Shown: one piece after another, positions 8,682-16,587 of the stretch
How positions within the stretch are numbered: position 1 is the stretch's first letter
Layout of the letters: each line of letters begins with the position of its first letter
From: CAWVSB01 sp036960375
Lineage (GTDB): Bacteria > Pseudomonadota > Gammaproteobacteria > Pseudomonadales > CAWVSB01
Assembly (NCBI GenBank): GCA_036960375.1
Contig: JBALVY010000007.1
Coordinates: 124,001-188,000 of the forward strand
Direction: 5' to 3'
DNA: 64,000 nucleotides
Translations under genes and position numbers: made by a program
Notes under the pieces: generated by a model
The model's database searches: none
What the model saw: the letters and a program-made list of their open reading frames with translations, nothing else
Told to the model about the DNA's origin: nothing

Positions 8682-9881
8682 TCAGGGGCTGCTAACTTTA
8701 ATGGTCCGAATAAGCTCTCGAGCAGCCTGTCTGGACAGATTGCTGCGCATATCTCGGATTTCATCTCGACTTCGTTGATCGTAACGGCAATTGCCACTGG
8801 TCAGGTTTGGCCCCACCAAGTCACTGGCATATTCCCATGCCGGCAATGCCACAGGATTATTGCCGCGACTATTGCGCTGGTCCGCAGAGTTTTGGTACTG
8901 AACGTAATTTTCCACCTGCCGATAATTTGTCACATAACGACGAGAGCCCAATTCAACCGAATAATCAATCTCACCACTATTCAGCTCATTGAGCTGATGC
9001 TTACCAATCCAAATAATCTCACCTGATTTCACATTTATTAGCTTGGCATTTAACTCAGCAGCAAGAAAACCACAGGGTAAATATTGCTTCTCCTCCATCT
9101 CTTTCTTAATTTCCGGGTTAGCCGCGGTAAAATCCCTCACTTGCGAATTGGATAACAGATTGATGCTTTTTCGCACGATCTTAAGCGTATCGAAACTATT
9201 GATCTGCAAAATATATTCACTCTGGATGTCTCCCTCTTGCGCGGCGCGTATTACTTCGGAGATGTCAGTCAGCTCTTTCTCTCCCTCACCTCGACTACGA
9301 CCAACCGAAGATACCTGCATCTGAGCCTTAAACTTCTTTACTTGATCGGCATATTCAGTAGCTTCGATATCACCGGATTCAAATTGCTCGGTCAACTGAT
9401 CGAGGATAGTGGCCACTTCTGGGTCAACCGAGGAAGAGGAACAACGCCACCAACGATCCGTACAAGCACCTTCATCACGTAAATTCCGAAGCTTGGCCTC
9501 CAGTTTTGCGCGACTGAGCACGCGAAACCCATGACGAATTAACTCTCTTTCTATTTCTTGCTCAGCCTCATTAAAAAAATCTTTTGTCTTGAAATCATCC
9601 TGATCTTCCAGCTCAGGATCACCTTTTTCAGTAAACGCATCTGCGGGAACGTTAATCACAACCGAGCTGCCCGCCTTAATTAGGTGATAGGGCATCTGTA
9701 CCACGTTATCGCTCAAATCGAAGTCATTTGCCAAAGTCAAACTGGCCGAAATCACATCGACCTGATCAGCTGGCTTAGCAGGCATAGAGATAATGGGACC
9801 AGGGGATGCGCAGGCGCCCAGAAACAGCACACCAGTAAGTAACGTCAAAGTCTTGAAAGGGGCCGTACAGGGAGTGATCAT
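8682..9881 (-). CDS. unrecognised outer-membrane-type lipoprotein, possibly CsgG/LpoB-fold
   Basis: I do not recognise this 399-residue protein with confidence. The N-terminus is a lipoprotein signal peptide with lipobox LFLGAC (Cys24). A serine there is absent and no Asp follows Cys, so sorting to the outer membrane is likely. A middle segment EIERELIRHGFRVLSRAKLEAKL and a later ELNAKLINVKSGEIIWIGKH resemble the pattern of CsgG/LpoB-type proteins (GFxVLxRxxL followed by xLxLIDVKTGEIxW). This is a weak motif match only. Two stretches rich in Glu, Lys and Gln look helical, and a Cys-Trp cluster (ACTDRWWRCSSSS) lies near residues 138-150. The gene sits alone between rnpB and mraZ, with AGGA about 10 nt before its ATG. 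Confidence 0.75.
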   Translation of the reverse strand: MITPCTAPFKTLTLLTGVLFLGACASPGPIISMPAKPADQVDVISASLTLANDFDLSDNVVQMPYHLIKAGSSVVINVPADAFTEKGDPELEDQDDFKTKDFFNEAEQEIERELIRHGFRVLSRAKLEAKLRNLRDEGACTDRWWRCSSSSVDPEVATILDQLTEQFESGDIEATEYADQVKKFKAQMQVSSVGRSRGEGEKELTDISEVIRAAQEGDIQSEYILQINSFDTLKIVRKSINLLSNSQVRDFTAANPEIKKEMEEKQYLPCGFLAAELNAKLINVKSGEIIWIGKHQLNELNSGEIDYSVELGSRRYVTNYRQVENYVQYQNSADQRNSRGNNPVALPAWEYASDLVGPNLTSGNCRYDQRSRDEIRDMRSNLSRQAARELIRTIKVSSP

Positions 9882-9980
9882 GAACAGTAATTCCTGAGGT
9901 TTTTATTTTACCAGCTTACGCTGCATCAGGTGATAACAGTACTGCTTTAGACAGCGATAGGCAACCGCATAGGAGCGGAA

Positions 9981-10000
9981 CTACATGCTTATTCATGTAG
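9981..10000. repeat. 7-bp perfect palindromic hairpin downstream of rnpB
   Basis: CTACATG and CATGTAG flank a 6-nt loop, 13 nt beyond the run of six T that follows the RNase P RNA. It has no good U-tract of its own, so it may be an RNA-processing or pause structure rather than a classical terminator. Confidence 0.45.
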
Positions 10001-10012
10001 AGAGACAAAAAA

Positions 10013-10369
10013 GTTGAGAGCCGGCCTGTAAGCCGGGTTCTGTCGTGGACAGTCATTCATCTGGGTCAGACGTCACCGTCTGCCTCAAGCAACCTACCCG
10101 CCTTCAGTGCGGGCCGCACCAATGAAGGCCTATTTGGTCTTGCTCCGGGTGGAGTTTACCATGCCACAAACTGTTACCAGCTGCGCGGTGTGCTCTTACC
10201 ACACCCTTTCACCCTTACCGGTCTATATAAAACAGACTTAGGCGGTCTACTCTCTGCTGCACTTGTCGTAGGCTCACGCCTCCCAGGAGTTACCTGGCAC
10301 CCTGCCCTGTGGAGCCCGGACTTTCCTCCATTCAGCTTACGCCAAACAGCGACTGCCCAGCCGACTCTC
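10013..10369 (-). ncRNA. rnpB: RNase P catalytic RNA (bacterial type A)
   Basis: This RNA is the ribozyme that trims the 5' leader of tRNA precursors. On the minus strand the conserved core AGGAAAGTCCGGGCTCCACA is followed by GGGCAGGGTGCCAGGTAA. Further on come GTAAGGGTGAAAGGGTG, AGAGCACACCG and the 3' conserved ACAGAACCCGGCTTACAGGC. The extreme ends GAGAGTCGGC and GCCGGCTCTC pair to form P1, which sets both boundaries. A run of six T follows the 3' end. About 357 nt is normal for a gammaproteobacterial type A RNA. It starts 37 nt after the rsmI stop but has its own promoter. Confidence 0.97.
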
Positions 10370-10376
10370 AGCGCGC

Positions 10377-10405
10377 ATCCTAATCGCTGTAACAATAGGA
10401 TGCAA
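10377..10405 (-). promoter_or_regulatory. predicted sigma70 promoter of rnpB
   Basis: TTGCAT and TAGGAT with a 17-bp spacer precede the predicted RNA 5' end at 10369 by the correct 7-8 nt. The discriminator is GC-rich (GCGCGCT), a feature of stringently controlled stable-RNA promoters. The -35 element begins right at the rsmI stop codon. Confidence 0.7.
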
Positions 10406-11239
10406 TCAATGGTGATCAATAAGCCACTGATATAACTCCTTTCGTTTACAGCCAGTGGCCTTGGCCGCTAAAGAAGCCGCCTGATTGGGCGGCAACTCTT
10501 CTGCCAAAACAGTTAAAAGATGTATTACTTCTCCGGACAAGGCATTAGCCTGTTCGCGCGCACCTTCAATCAAAACAACAATCTCACCGCGTTGTTGATT
10601 ACTATCCCCTACCACCCATGCATGCAATTCGGCCAATGGCAGCTGCCTGATTGTCTCAAAGGTTTTTGTTATCTCGCGTGCTAACACGGCCAAACGCTCG
10701 GCACCAAAGGCTTCAACCATATCCGCAAGACTATCCACTATTCTGTGCGGAGACTCATAGAAAATCAGGCTACGGCTTTCTGTAGACAAGCCTGCCAGAA
10801 TCTTTTTTCGCTGCTGCACTTTTGCCGGTAAAAAACCTTCAAAAGAGAAGCGGTCCGAAGGTAGCCCAGACGCACTTAGTGCGGCGATCAGAGCACAGGC
10901 CCCTGGCACCGGCACTACCCTGACCTCATTCTCCTGCGCTAGCTTAACCAGACGATAGCCAGGGTCTGACACCAAGGGCGTACCGGCGTCGGATATCAAG
11001 GCGACTTCTTCGCCGTCCAGCATTCTCTGTACGAGATTCTTCGCCTGTGCTTGTTCATTATGCTCATGGTAGGCAACTAATGGGGTATTTATTGAGAAAT
11101 GCTGCAGTAATCTGCCGCTATGGCGAGTATCCTCAACAGCAATAACGCTCACCTGCTGGAGAACATTCACCGCTCGCGGTACCATGTCATCCATATTGCC
11201 GATGGGCGTAGCCACCACATAGAGAACCCCGACTGTCAT
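10406..11239 (-). CDS. rsmI: 16S rRNA (cytidine-1402-2'-O)-methyltransferase
   Basis: RsmI adds a 2'-O-methyl group to C1402 of 16S rRNA, complementing RsmH. It belongs to the tetrapyrrole-methylase fold: LYVVATPIGNMDD at the N-terminus, AVEDTRHSGRLL, the SAM-binding ISDAGTPLVSDPGYRLV and ESPHRIVDSL are all present. I prefer the ATG at 11239 (277 aa), which has GAGG 6 nt upstream; a GTG at 11251 is an in-frame alternative. It is divergent from lpoA, whose ATG lies only 3 bp away. As in many gammaproteobacteria, the neighbours are lpoA, yraN, diaA and dolP. Confidence 0.96.
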   Translation of the reverse strand: MTVGVLYVVATPIGNMDDMVPRAVNVLQQVSVIAVEDTRHSGRLLQHFSINTPLVAYHEHNEQAQAKNLVQRMLDGEEVALISDAGTPLVSDPGYRLVKLAQENEVRVVPVPGACALIAALSASGLPSDRFSFEGFLPAKVQQRKKILAGLSTESRSLIFYESPHRIVDSLADMVEAFGAERLAVLAREITKTFETIRQLPLAELHAWVVGDSNQQRGEIVVLIEGAREQANALSGEVIHLLTVLAEELPPNQAASLAAKATGCKRKELYQWLIDHH

Positions 11240-11242
11240 CTT

Positions 11243-13105
11243 ATGCCTCACTGCCTAATTAGATCGATCCATACTATACCGCGATTCATACGCCTGCTGT
11301 CAGCCTGTCTAACAATACTGGTCATATCGGCTTGCGCATCTAATATCACCACCGATGACAGTACAACCAAGGTAAGCTCCGGTGATCCACAACAGACCAT
11401 GCAGCAGGCGAAAAATTCGTCTGAGCCTCGGAGATCAGAGCTATATCTGCAGGCCGCAAGCCTGCTCATGCAGGAAAACCAGAACAGCAAGGCACTGGAG
11501 ACTCTGGATCTTGTCGACAGATCCCTGCTGAACCCTGAAAAATCTACGCTATATATTCAACTGCGCGGTGAACTACTGATCGCCAATCAACAGGTTGAAG
11601 AGGCACTAAACTGGCTTTCGCAACAAGACCAGGCTTCACCACAAACTCTTATACTTGTAGCCAAGACACAGAGCCTCCGGGGGCGACATATTGCCAGCGC
11701 CGCTCTGTTTGCCACCGCCATCGATCGATCAGAAAATGCTGACCAACAATGGTCAATTGATCTTTGGCAAATACTATTGAATCTTGATATTGCGGATATT
11801 GAGGCAGCCTACGCTTTGTACACAGATCAACCGCTGAACCCCTGGCTGTCTTTAGCCATTATTCTGAAAAATGATGTAGGTTCACTACAAGCACAACAAG
11901 AGAGACTTCAACTTTGGCTAAATCGCTATACCGGGCATGCCGTCGCAGAGTATCTGCCAGCTCAAGCGCGGACGATACAAGAACTGAATTCGCAACAACA
12001 CATAGCCGTGCTACTCCCCCTGCAAGGCCGAACAGGTAATGCAGGCAAAACTCTACGAGACGGTATTTCCGCTGCTTATCTGGCTGATACTAATAGCCAT
12101 AAGAAACTCGTGTTCTACAATACGGCAGGAAATGAGGATATTTCCGCCGTATATACCAGAGCCGTAACAGCTGGCGCAGACGCTATTATTGGGCCACTAC
12201 TTAAAGATAATGTACGGAAAATACTGTCCGTAGCCTCCGTCGATATTCCGATCCTGGCCCTGAATGTCACTGAGCCTGCAGCACAAGGTTTCCAGATGGG
12301 GCTGGCCAGCAGTGATGAAACATCAGTCGCCACCGAGCAAGCAGCTGCATTAGGATACCAGACCGCCCTGATAGTGAGCCCCAATACAAAATGGGGAGAG
12401 AAGCTTGCCAGTGAATATCGTGACAACTGGGAGAAGCTGGGTGGAACGATTACTAATCACGCCATTTTTGAACAAGACAGCGAATTGTCAGACAAAGTTA
12501 AGACCGCTTTAAACGTCACCAACAGTGAACAGCGCGCCAACAAGCTAAAATCTACTCTTTCGACGGAGCTGCTATTCCAGGCCCGTCGCCGACAGGATAT
12601 TGACGCTGTTTTCATTGCAGCTAGCCCGGCACAAGCGCGATCTATTAAACCCATTCTCGCGTTCCACTTTGCGGGCGACCTGCCAGTTTATGCAACGTCA
12701 ACTATTTACACTGGATATATGAACCCGGCAAGAGATAGCGACTTGAACGGCATTCATTTTGCTGAAACCCCTTGGGCTCTGACGCAACAACAAGATGTAA
12801 AAAGACAAATAAATCTATATATCGCCCAAGGTGCAGCGAACTCCAAAAACCTTTATGCGATGGGCATCGATGCTTACAACCTGTTACCCCGGCTCTCATA
12901 TCTTAGATTATATCCGGCACAGAAATTCACTGGCTATACCGGAAGTTATGCTGCAAACGGCAGCGGCATTCTAACGCGCGAACCCGACTGGGCACAGTTT
13001 TCAGGTGGCCGCGCCATTGCAGCAATCAAACTCAACACAGCAGGCATGGAGGCCAGCAATGACATACAAGGAAGAGAAGAACACCCCGATACAAAACACA
13101 ACTAG
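11243..13105 (+). CDS. lpoA: penicillin-binding protein activator LpoA
   Basis: LpoA is an outer-membrane lipoprotein that reaches through the periplasm to activate PBP1A. The 620-residue protein starts with a signal peptide and lipobox VISAC (Cys31). The N-terminal half is a TPR-like helical domain (about residues 50-240). The C-terminal half is a periplasmic-binding-protein type I fold beginning IAVLLPLQGRTGNAGKTLRDGI, with LVFYNT, ADAIIGPLLKDNV and GYQTALIVSPNTKWGEKLA. The only ATG before the lipobox is at 11243. A good ribosome-binding site is not visible there. Its 3' end overlaps yraN by 47 nt. Confidence 0.92.
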   Translation: MPHCLIRSIHTIPRFIRLLSACLTILVISACASNITTDDSTTKVSSGDPQQTMQQAKNSSEPRRSELYLQAASLLMQENQNSKALETLDLVDRSLLNPEKSTLYIQLRGELLIANQQVEEALNWLSQQDQASPQTLILVAKTQSLRGRHIASAALFATAIDRSENADQQWSIDLWQILLNLDIADIEAAYALYTDQPLNPWLSLAIILKNDVGSLQAQQERLQLWLNRYTGHAVAEYLPAQARTIQELNSQQHIAVLLPLQGRTGNAGKTLRDGISAAYLADTNSHKKLVFYNTAGNEDISAVYTRAVTAGADAIIGPLLKDNVRKILSVASVDIPILALNVTEPAAQGFQMGLASSDETSVATEQAAALGYQTALIVSPNTKWGEKLASEYRDNWEKLGGTITNHAIFEQDSELSDKVKTALNVTNSEQRANKLKSTLSTELLFQARRRQDIDAVFIAASPAQARSIKPILAFHFAGDLPVYATSTIYTGYMNPARDSDLNGIHFAETPWALTQQQDVKRQINLYIAQGAANSKNLYAMGIDAYNLLPRLSYLRLYPAQKFTGYTGSYAANGSGILTREPDWAQFSGGRAIAAIKLNTAGMEASNDIQGREEHPDTKHN

Positions 13106-13445
13106 AACGGGCAAGCAATACGAACAAGAAGCTGAACAATATTTGTGCAAACATGGATTAAAAACCATCGCGCGAAACTGGCGAGTAAGCTGTGGCGAAA
13201 TTGATTTAATTATGCAAGATCAAGACACTACAGTTTTCATAGAAGTTAAATATCGCAAGAGTGATCACTGGGGCTCACCTCTCGACCAGGTAACAAGAGC
13301 CAAGCAAACTAAACTTGTGCGGGCTGCGCAACTGTATCTCAACAAGCAGGACCAGCAACGCCGCAAAACTTATCGGTTTGACGTAGTGGGTATTTGTGGA
13401 CTTACGCCAAACCTGAAAATCCAATGGGTCAAAAATGCGTTCTGA
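13059..13445 (+). CDS. yraN: YraN family nuclease-fold protein (UPF0102)
   Basis: This is a small protein of the UPF0102 family with a restriction-endonuclease-like fold and poorly known cellular role. The motifs TRTGKQYEQEAEQYL, GLKTIARNWRVSCGEIDLIMQD, FIEVKYRKSDHWGSP and YRFDVVGI match the family. E and D/E-x-K residues of the PD-(D/E)xK core (GEIDLI, VFIEVKYR) are intact. The ATG at 13059 has GGAGG 6-7 nt upstream and gives 128 residues; starts further upstream would lie deeper in lpoA. The lpoA-yraN-diaA-dolP order is the common one. Confidence 0.93.
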   Translation: MTYKEEKNTPIQNTTRTGKQYEQEAEQYLCKHGLKTIARNWRVSCGEIDLIMQDQDTTVFIEVKYRKSDHWGSPLDQVTRAKQTKLVRAAQLYLNKQDQQRRKTYRFDVVGICGLTPNLKIQWVKNAF

Positions 13446-13462
13446 CCAGACCAGGTAAACAC

Positions 13463-14059
13463 ATGGATCAACAGCAACAAATCGTAGAATTATTCGCCGA
13501 GCATATTGAGCTGGCAAGCATGAGCGCGGCGCCGCTGGCAGAAGATTTACAAATCGCCGCTCAGCTCGTGGTTCAGTGTTTTCTGGCAGAAAGGAAAATA
13601 CTATGCTGCGGTAACGGCACCGGCGCAACCATGGCCACATTGCTCTGCGACTATTTGGTGAATGGGTTGGAAACAGAGCGACCGGCCTTCCCTTCAGTGA
13701 ATCTTGGAGCCGGTGGTACGCTAGCCGCCTCCATTAGTAAGGCTTCCAACTACCCGGACATTTATGCGCGCCAGATTCAAGCCATCGGCCAGCAGGGCGA
13801 CGTATTAATAGTCATAGTAGAGCAAGAGGCCTGCGAGCCGCTGGTACGGGCGGCAAGAGCTGCTCGTGATCGAGACATGACGCTACTGGTTCTCGGCTCT
13901 GATAATCAAGGCGACATTACATCACTATTAACCAGGGATGACCTGGAAATTCGCTTACCCACCGCTGGATTAGCCAGAACACTTGAGATACAAGTTATGG
14001 TGGTACACGGGCTGTGCATGTTAATTGACGGTATTTTATTTGGTATTGAGGACTATTAA
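13463..14059 (+). CDS. diaA: DnaA initiator-associating protein DiaA (SIS domain)
   Basis: DiaA is a tetrameric SIS-domain protein that binds DnaA and promotes ordered initiation at oriC. The 198-residue product has ERKILCCGNGTGATMATLL near residue 48 and ends LCMLIDGILFGIEDY. The terminal Leu-Phe pair corresponds to residues reported as DnaA-contacting in E. coli. The second phosphosugar loop, STRGNS in E. coli DiaA, reads VEQEAC here, so sugar phosphate binding looks lost and a protein-binding role more likely than an isomerase role. The ATG at 13463 is 17 nt after yraN, and the stop overlaps dolP as TAATG. Confidence 0.88.
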   Translation: MDQQQQIVELFAEHIELASMSAAPLAEDLQIAAQLVVQCFLAERKILCCGNGTGATMATLLCDYLVNGLETERPAFPSVNLGAGGTLAASISKASNYPDIYARQIQAIGQQGDVLIVIVEQEACEPLVRAARAARDRDMTLLVLGSDNQGDITSLLTRDDLEIRLPTAGLARTLEIQVMVVHGLCMLIDGILFGIEDY

Positions 14060-14640
14060 TGCGTTTTGGAAAAACTTTGAAAATCATCATCATAGGCTAC
14101 GCTCTTTTCATAATCAGCGGCTGTAGCAGCGTTATTGACGCCACCACCTCAGAGCCCATTGAGGAAAATAAAACCAGCAGATCAATGGGGGAACAAATCG
14201 ACGATGAAGTTATAGAGACCAAGGCGCTGGTAAATATCGCCAAGGCCGACCCGGGGCTGGAAGACGCTCACATAATCGTCGTCAGCGTACACGGCATGGT
14301 GCTTTTAGCTGGGCAAGTTCCCGATGAAGGCCTGCGACAGGTAGCCGAAGCGGAAATAAAAAAACTACGTGATGTACGCTCTATCCACAATCAACTCACA
14401 GTGGGCGAACCAAGTTCCGGCAGTGTACGCGCCAGTGATACCTGGATAACCACAAAGTTAAAATCGAAGATGGCATTTAATGGTGAAGTGAGCACGTTTA
14501 AAACCAAGGTGGTCACTGAAAACGGCGTAGTGTATTTGATGGGTTTAAGTAATCAGGAACATGCCGCAAACGCCGCCGTAGTGGCAAGAGAAACGCGCGG
14601 AGTACAAAAAGTGGTCAAAATATTCGAATATGTCGACTAA
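14059..14640 (+). CDS. dolP: dual-BON-domain outer-membrane lipoprotein DolP
   Basis: DolP (formerly YraP) binds anionic phospholipids at the outer membrane and supports membrane integrity and division-site function. The signal peptide ends with lipobox IISGC (about Cys22). Two BON domains follow, roughly residues 50-115 (DEVIETKALVNIAKADPGLEDAHIIVVSVHGMVLLAGQVP) and 125-193 (DTWITTKLKSKMAF through GVVYLMGLSNQEHA). The 193-residue length is normal. Translation is coupled to diaA, and the gene converges on sspB with only 8 nt between stops. Confidence 0.93.
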   Translation: MRFGKTLKIIIIGYALFIISGCSSVIDATTSEPIEENKTSRSMGEQIDDEVIETKALVNIAKADPGLEDAHIIVVSVHGMVLLAGQVPDEGLRQVAEAEIKKLRDVRSIHNQLTVGEPSSGSVRASDTWITTKLKSKMAFNGEVSTFKTKVVTENGVVYLMGLSNQEHAANAAVVARETRGVQKVVKIFEYVD

Positions 14641-14648
14641 TCAAATAC

Positions 14649-15032
14649 CTATTTAACCACCTTAAGCGCCGGCCGCTTTGGCTTAACGGGATCTTCTGGT
14701 GGTATAGGCGGCGGCATATCCTCCGCTTCAAACATCATTCCTTGACCATTTTCACGAGCGTATATTCCTCGAACAGCATGAATAGGAACATAAACATCGG
14801 TCGGCACCCCGCCAAAACGGGCATTAAACATCACAGCGCTATTATCCATATCGAGGCTGGCAACCGCGCTAGGCGAGATATTAAGAACAATCTCGCCGTC
14901 TTTGACATACTGCAAGGGGACCAAAGCCCCCTCAGCATTGGCATCAACCAAGACATAAGGAGTGCAGTCGTTATCTAGAATCCATTCATATAAAGCCCTT
15001 AACAGGTAAGGACGACTTGAATTCATAGCCAC
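14649..15032 (-). CDS. sspB: ClpXP protease specificity-enhancing factor SspB
   Basis: SspB is the adaptor that tethers ssrA-tagged peptides to ClpXP. The SMN-like body contains RPYLLRALYEWILDNDCTPYVLVDA, NISPSAVASLDMDNSAVMFNARFGG and VYVPIHAVRGIYARENGQGM, all family features. The C-terminus RPALKVVK matches the ClpX-binding XB tail (RPALRVVK in E. coli). Length is 127. The start could be Met1 or Met3. It lies 33 nt after sspA, the standard sspAB pair. Confidence 0.96.
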   Translation of the reverse strand: MAMNSSRPYLLRALYEWILDNDCTPYVLVDANAEGALVPLQYVKDGEIVLNISPSAVASLDMDNSAVMFNARFGGVPTDVYVPIHAVRGIYARENGQGMMFEAEDMPPPIPPEDPVKPKRPALKVVK

Positions 15033-15065
15033 ATCAATACAACCCGGACAATAGTGATAAAACGC

Positions 15066-15713
15066 TTATACCGTACCAATCGGACGCATTTCCAGCTCAA
15101 ACTCAGAGAGGCTGGCCTTAAACGATGGCATCGCAAATAAGCGATCCATATAATCCAATAACGGTTTGGCCTGTTTAGTATTAGGAATCTGAATTCCCAA
15201 TGCCGGTAGACGCCATAAAATTGGGGCCATGCAGCAATCCACCAGGGTGAATTCTTCGCTCATGAAAAACGGCATGTCGGTAAATACGGGCGCTATACCT
15301 ACCAAACTATCGCGCACATCTTTTCTCGCTGCCTCTAGAGCTTTATCTGAGCCTTCGCCAGCGGCCAAAGCATCGATAAACCTGCACCAATCCCGCTCGA
15401 TGCGATACATCAGCTGTCGACACTGGCCTCTGGCAACCGGATATACAGGCAACAACGGTGGATGAGGAAAACGCTCATCCAGATACTCCATCATGACTTT
15501 GGATTCATATAACACCAGGTCACGATCAAGTAGTGTAGGCAATGAGTTATAAGGATTTAACTCTGCCAGCTCTAGGGATGTATCTGTCTCGGCAGAGTCG
15601 ATAATATCAACCGTCACCCCTTTTTCAGCCAATACGATACGAACTCGATGACTATAATGACTATTTCCGTCGGAGAAGAAGGTCATTGAAGACCGTTTGG
15701 CTGTAACGCCCAT
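15066..15713 (-). CDS. sspA: stringent starvation protein A
   Basis: SspA has a glutathione-S-transferase fold without the enzymatic activity and binds RNA polymerase to control stationary-phase and acid-tolerance genes. The sequence KRSSMTFFSDGNSHYSHRVRIVLAEKG, then YNSLPTLLDRDLVLYESKVMMEYLDERFPHPPLLPVYPVARGQ, aligns closely with the E. coli protein from memory. The 215-residue length is right. It heads the sspA-sspB pair directly downstream of the cytochrome bc1 operon, the same arrangement as in Pseudomonas. Confidence 0.97.
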   Translation of the reverse strand: MGVTAKRSSMTFFSDGNSHYSHRVRIVLAEKGVTVDIIDSAETDTSLELAELNPYNSLPTLLDRDLVLYESKVMMEYLDERFPHPPLLPVYPVARGQCRQLMYRIERDWCRFIDALAAGEGSDKALEAARKDVRDSLVGIAPVFTDMPFFMSEEFTLVDCCMAPILWRLPALGIQIPNTKQAKPLLDYMDRLFAMPSFKASLSEFELEMRPIGTV

Positions 15714-15789
15714 GGGGAAACCTCTATTACTTTAAATGCAGAGCCAGGACCCTGAGGCCCCGGCTATATGATCCAACCAAACTCAGGGT

Positions 15790-16587
15790 TTAGTGGACGT
15801 CTTTCCAGTACTCACGATTGAGCATGTAGGTTACAACAAGCAGTAAACAGAGGAACAACATCACGTAGCCGCCTATTCTTTTTCGCTCTACTGCCATAGG
15901 CTCAGCCATATATGCCATAAAACTGGTCAAATTATGGACAGATTGCTCAAATTCATCCGGGCTCATCGTGCCGGTTTCAGCAACGTGCTGCACGCGACCA
16001 CAAGGGTGCTCTGGGTCTTCCAATTGCTCACCGGTGAGCGGATCTTGTGCAACACCGCCATTAGCAGCGGTAGCCAAGGCAGGCAAACAAACCTGCTCAC
16101 CTTGTAATTCCAGCAATACATGGGGCATGCCGACATCTTTGAATGCCAGGTTATTGACGCCCCAAGGGCGAGTCTTATCCTGATAAAACGTTAGCAGGTA
16201 AGTATATAACCAGTCAGCTCCGCGAGCACGGGACACCAGGGTTAAATCTGGTGGTGCAGCGCCGAACCACTTCTTGGCGAGGGTCTCTGGCATCGCATTG
16301 GTCATCAAATTACCGATCTTGTGTTTGTCATCAAAGACCAGGTTGTCCATCATCAAATCAGCAGGAATATCTAAATCTGCGGCTACTCGCTCAAAACGAG
16401 AATAGCCTGCCTCATGACAACCCATACAGTAATTCACAAATAATGCGGCACCACTTTGCAATGCTGCTTTATCTTCCAAAGCAGGATCGAAATCATAACA
16501 TTCGATAGTGCCGCAACTCTTGTCGTCAGAAGCATGTACAACCAACGGCAACAAGATCAAACTCAGTGCAATCAGAATCTTGTTCAT
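15790..16587 (-). CDS. petC: ubiquinol-cytochrome c reductase, cytochrome c1 subunit
   Basis: Cytochrome c1 carries electrons from the Rieske protein to soluble cytochrome c. A signal peptide (MNKILIALSLILLPLVVHA) is followed by the heme c site CMGCH, near residue 54. The distal ligand methionine is probably in the NAMPETLAKKWFG segment. A C-terminal membrane anchor (about residues 240-258) ends in REYWKDVH. Length is 265. The start overlaps the petB stop by ATGA. It is the last gene of petABC. Confidence 0.95.
   Translation of the reverse strand: MNKILIALSLILLPLVVHASDDKSCGTIECYDFDPALEDKAALQSGAALFVNYCMGCHEAGYSRFERVAADLDIPADLMMDNLVFDDKHKIGNLMTNAMPETLAKKWFGAAPPDLTLVSRARGADWLYTYLLTFYQDKTRPWGVNNLAFKDVGMPHVLLELQGEQVCLPALATAANGGVAQDPLTGEQLEDPEHPCGRVQHVAETGTMSPDEFEQSVHNLTSFMAYMAEPMAVERKRIGGYVMLFLCLLLVVTYMLNREYWKDVH

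Noticed and set aside
10174..10435. Two 81-codon open frames, one on each strand, over the rnpB region
   Set aside because: They lie inside the RNase P RNA, whose conserved structure explains the sequence; neither has a family match or a ribosome-binding site.
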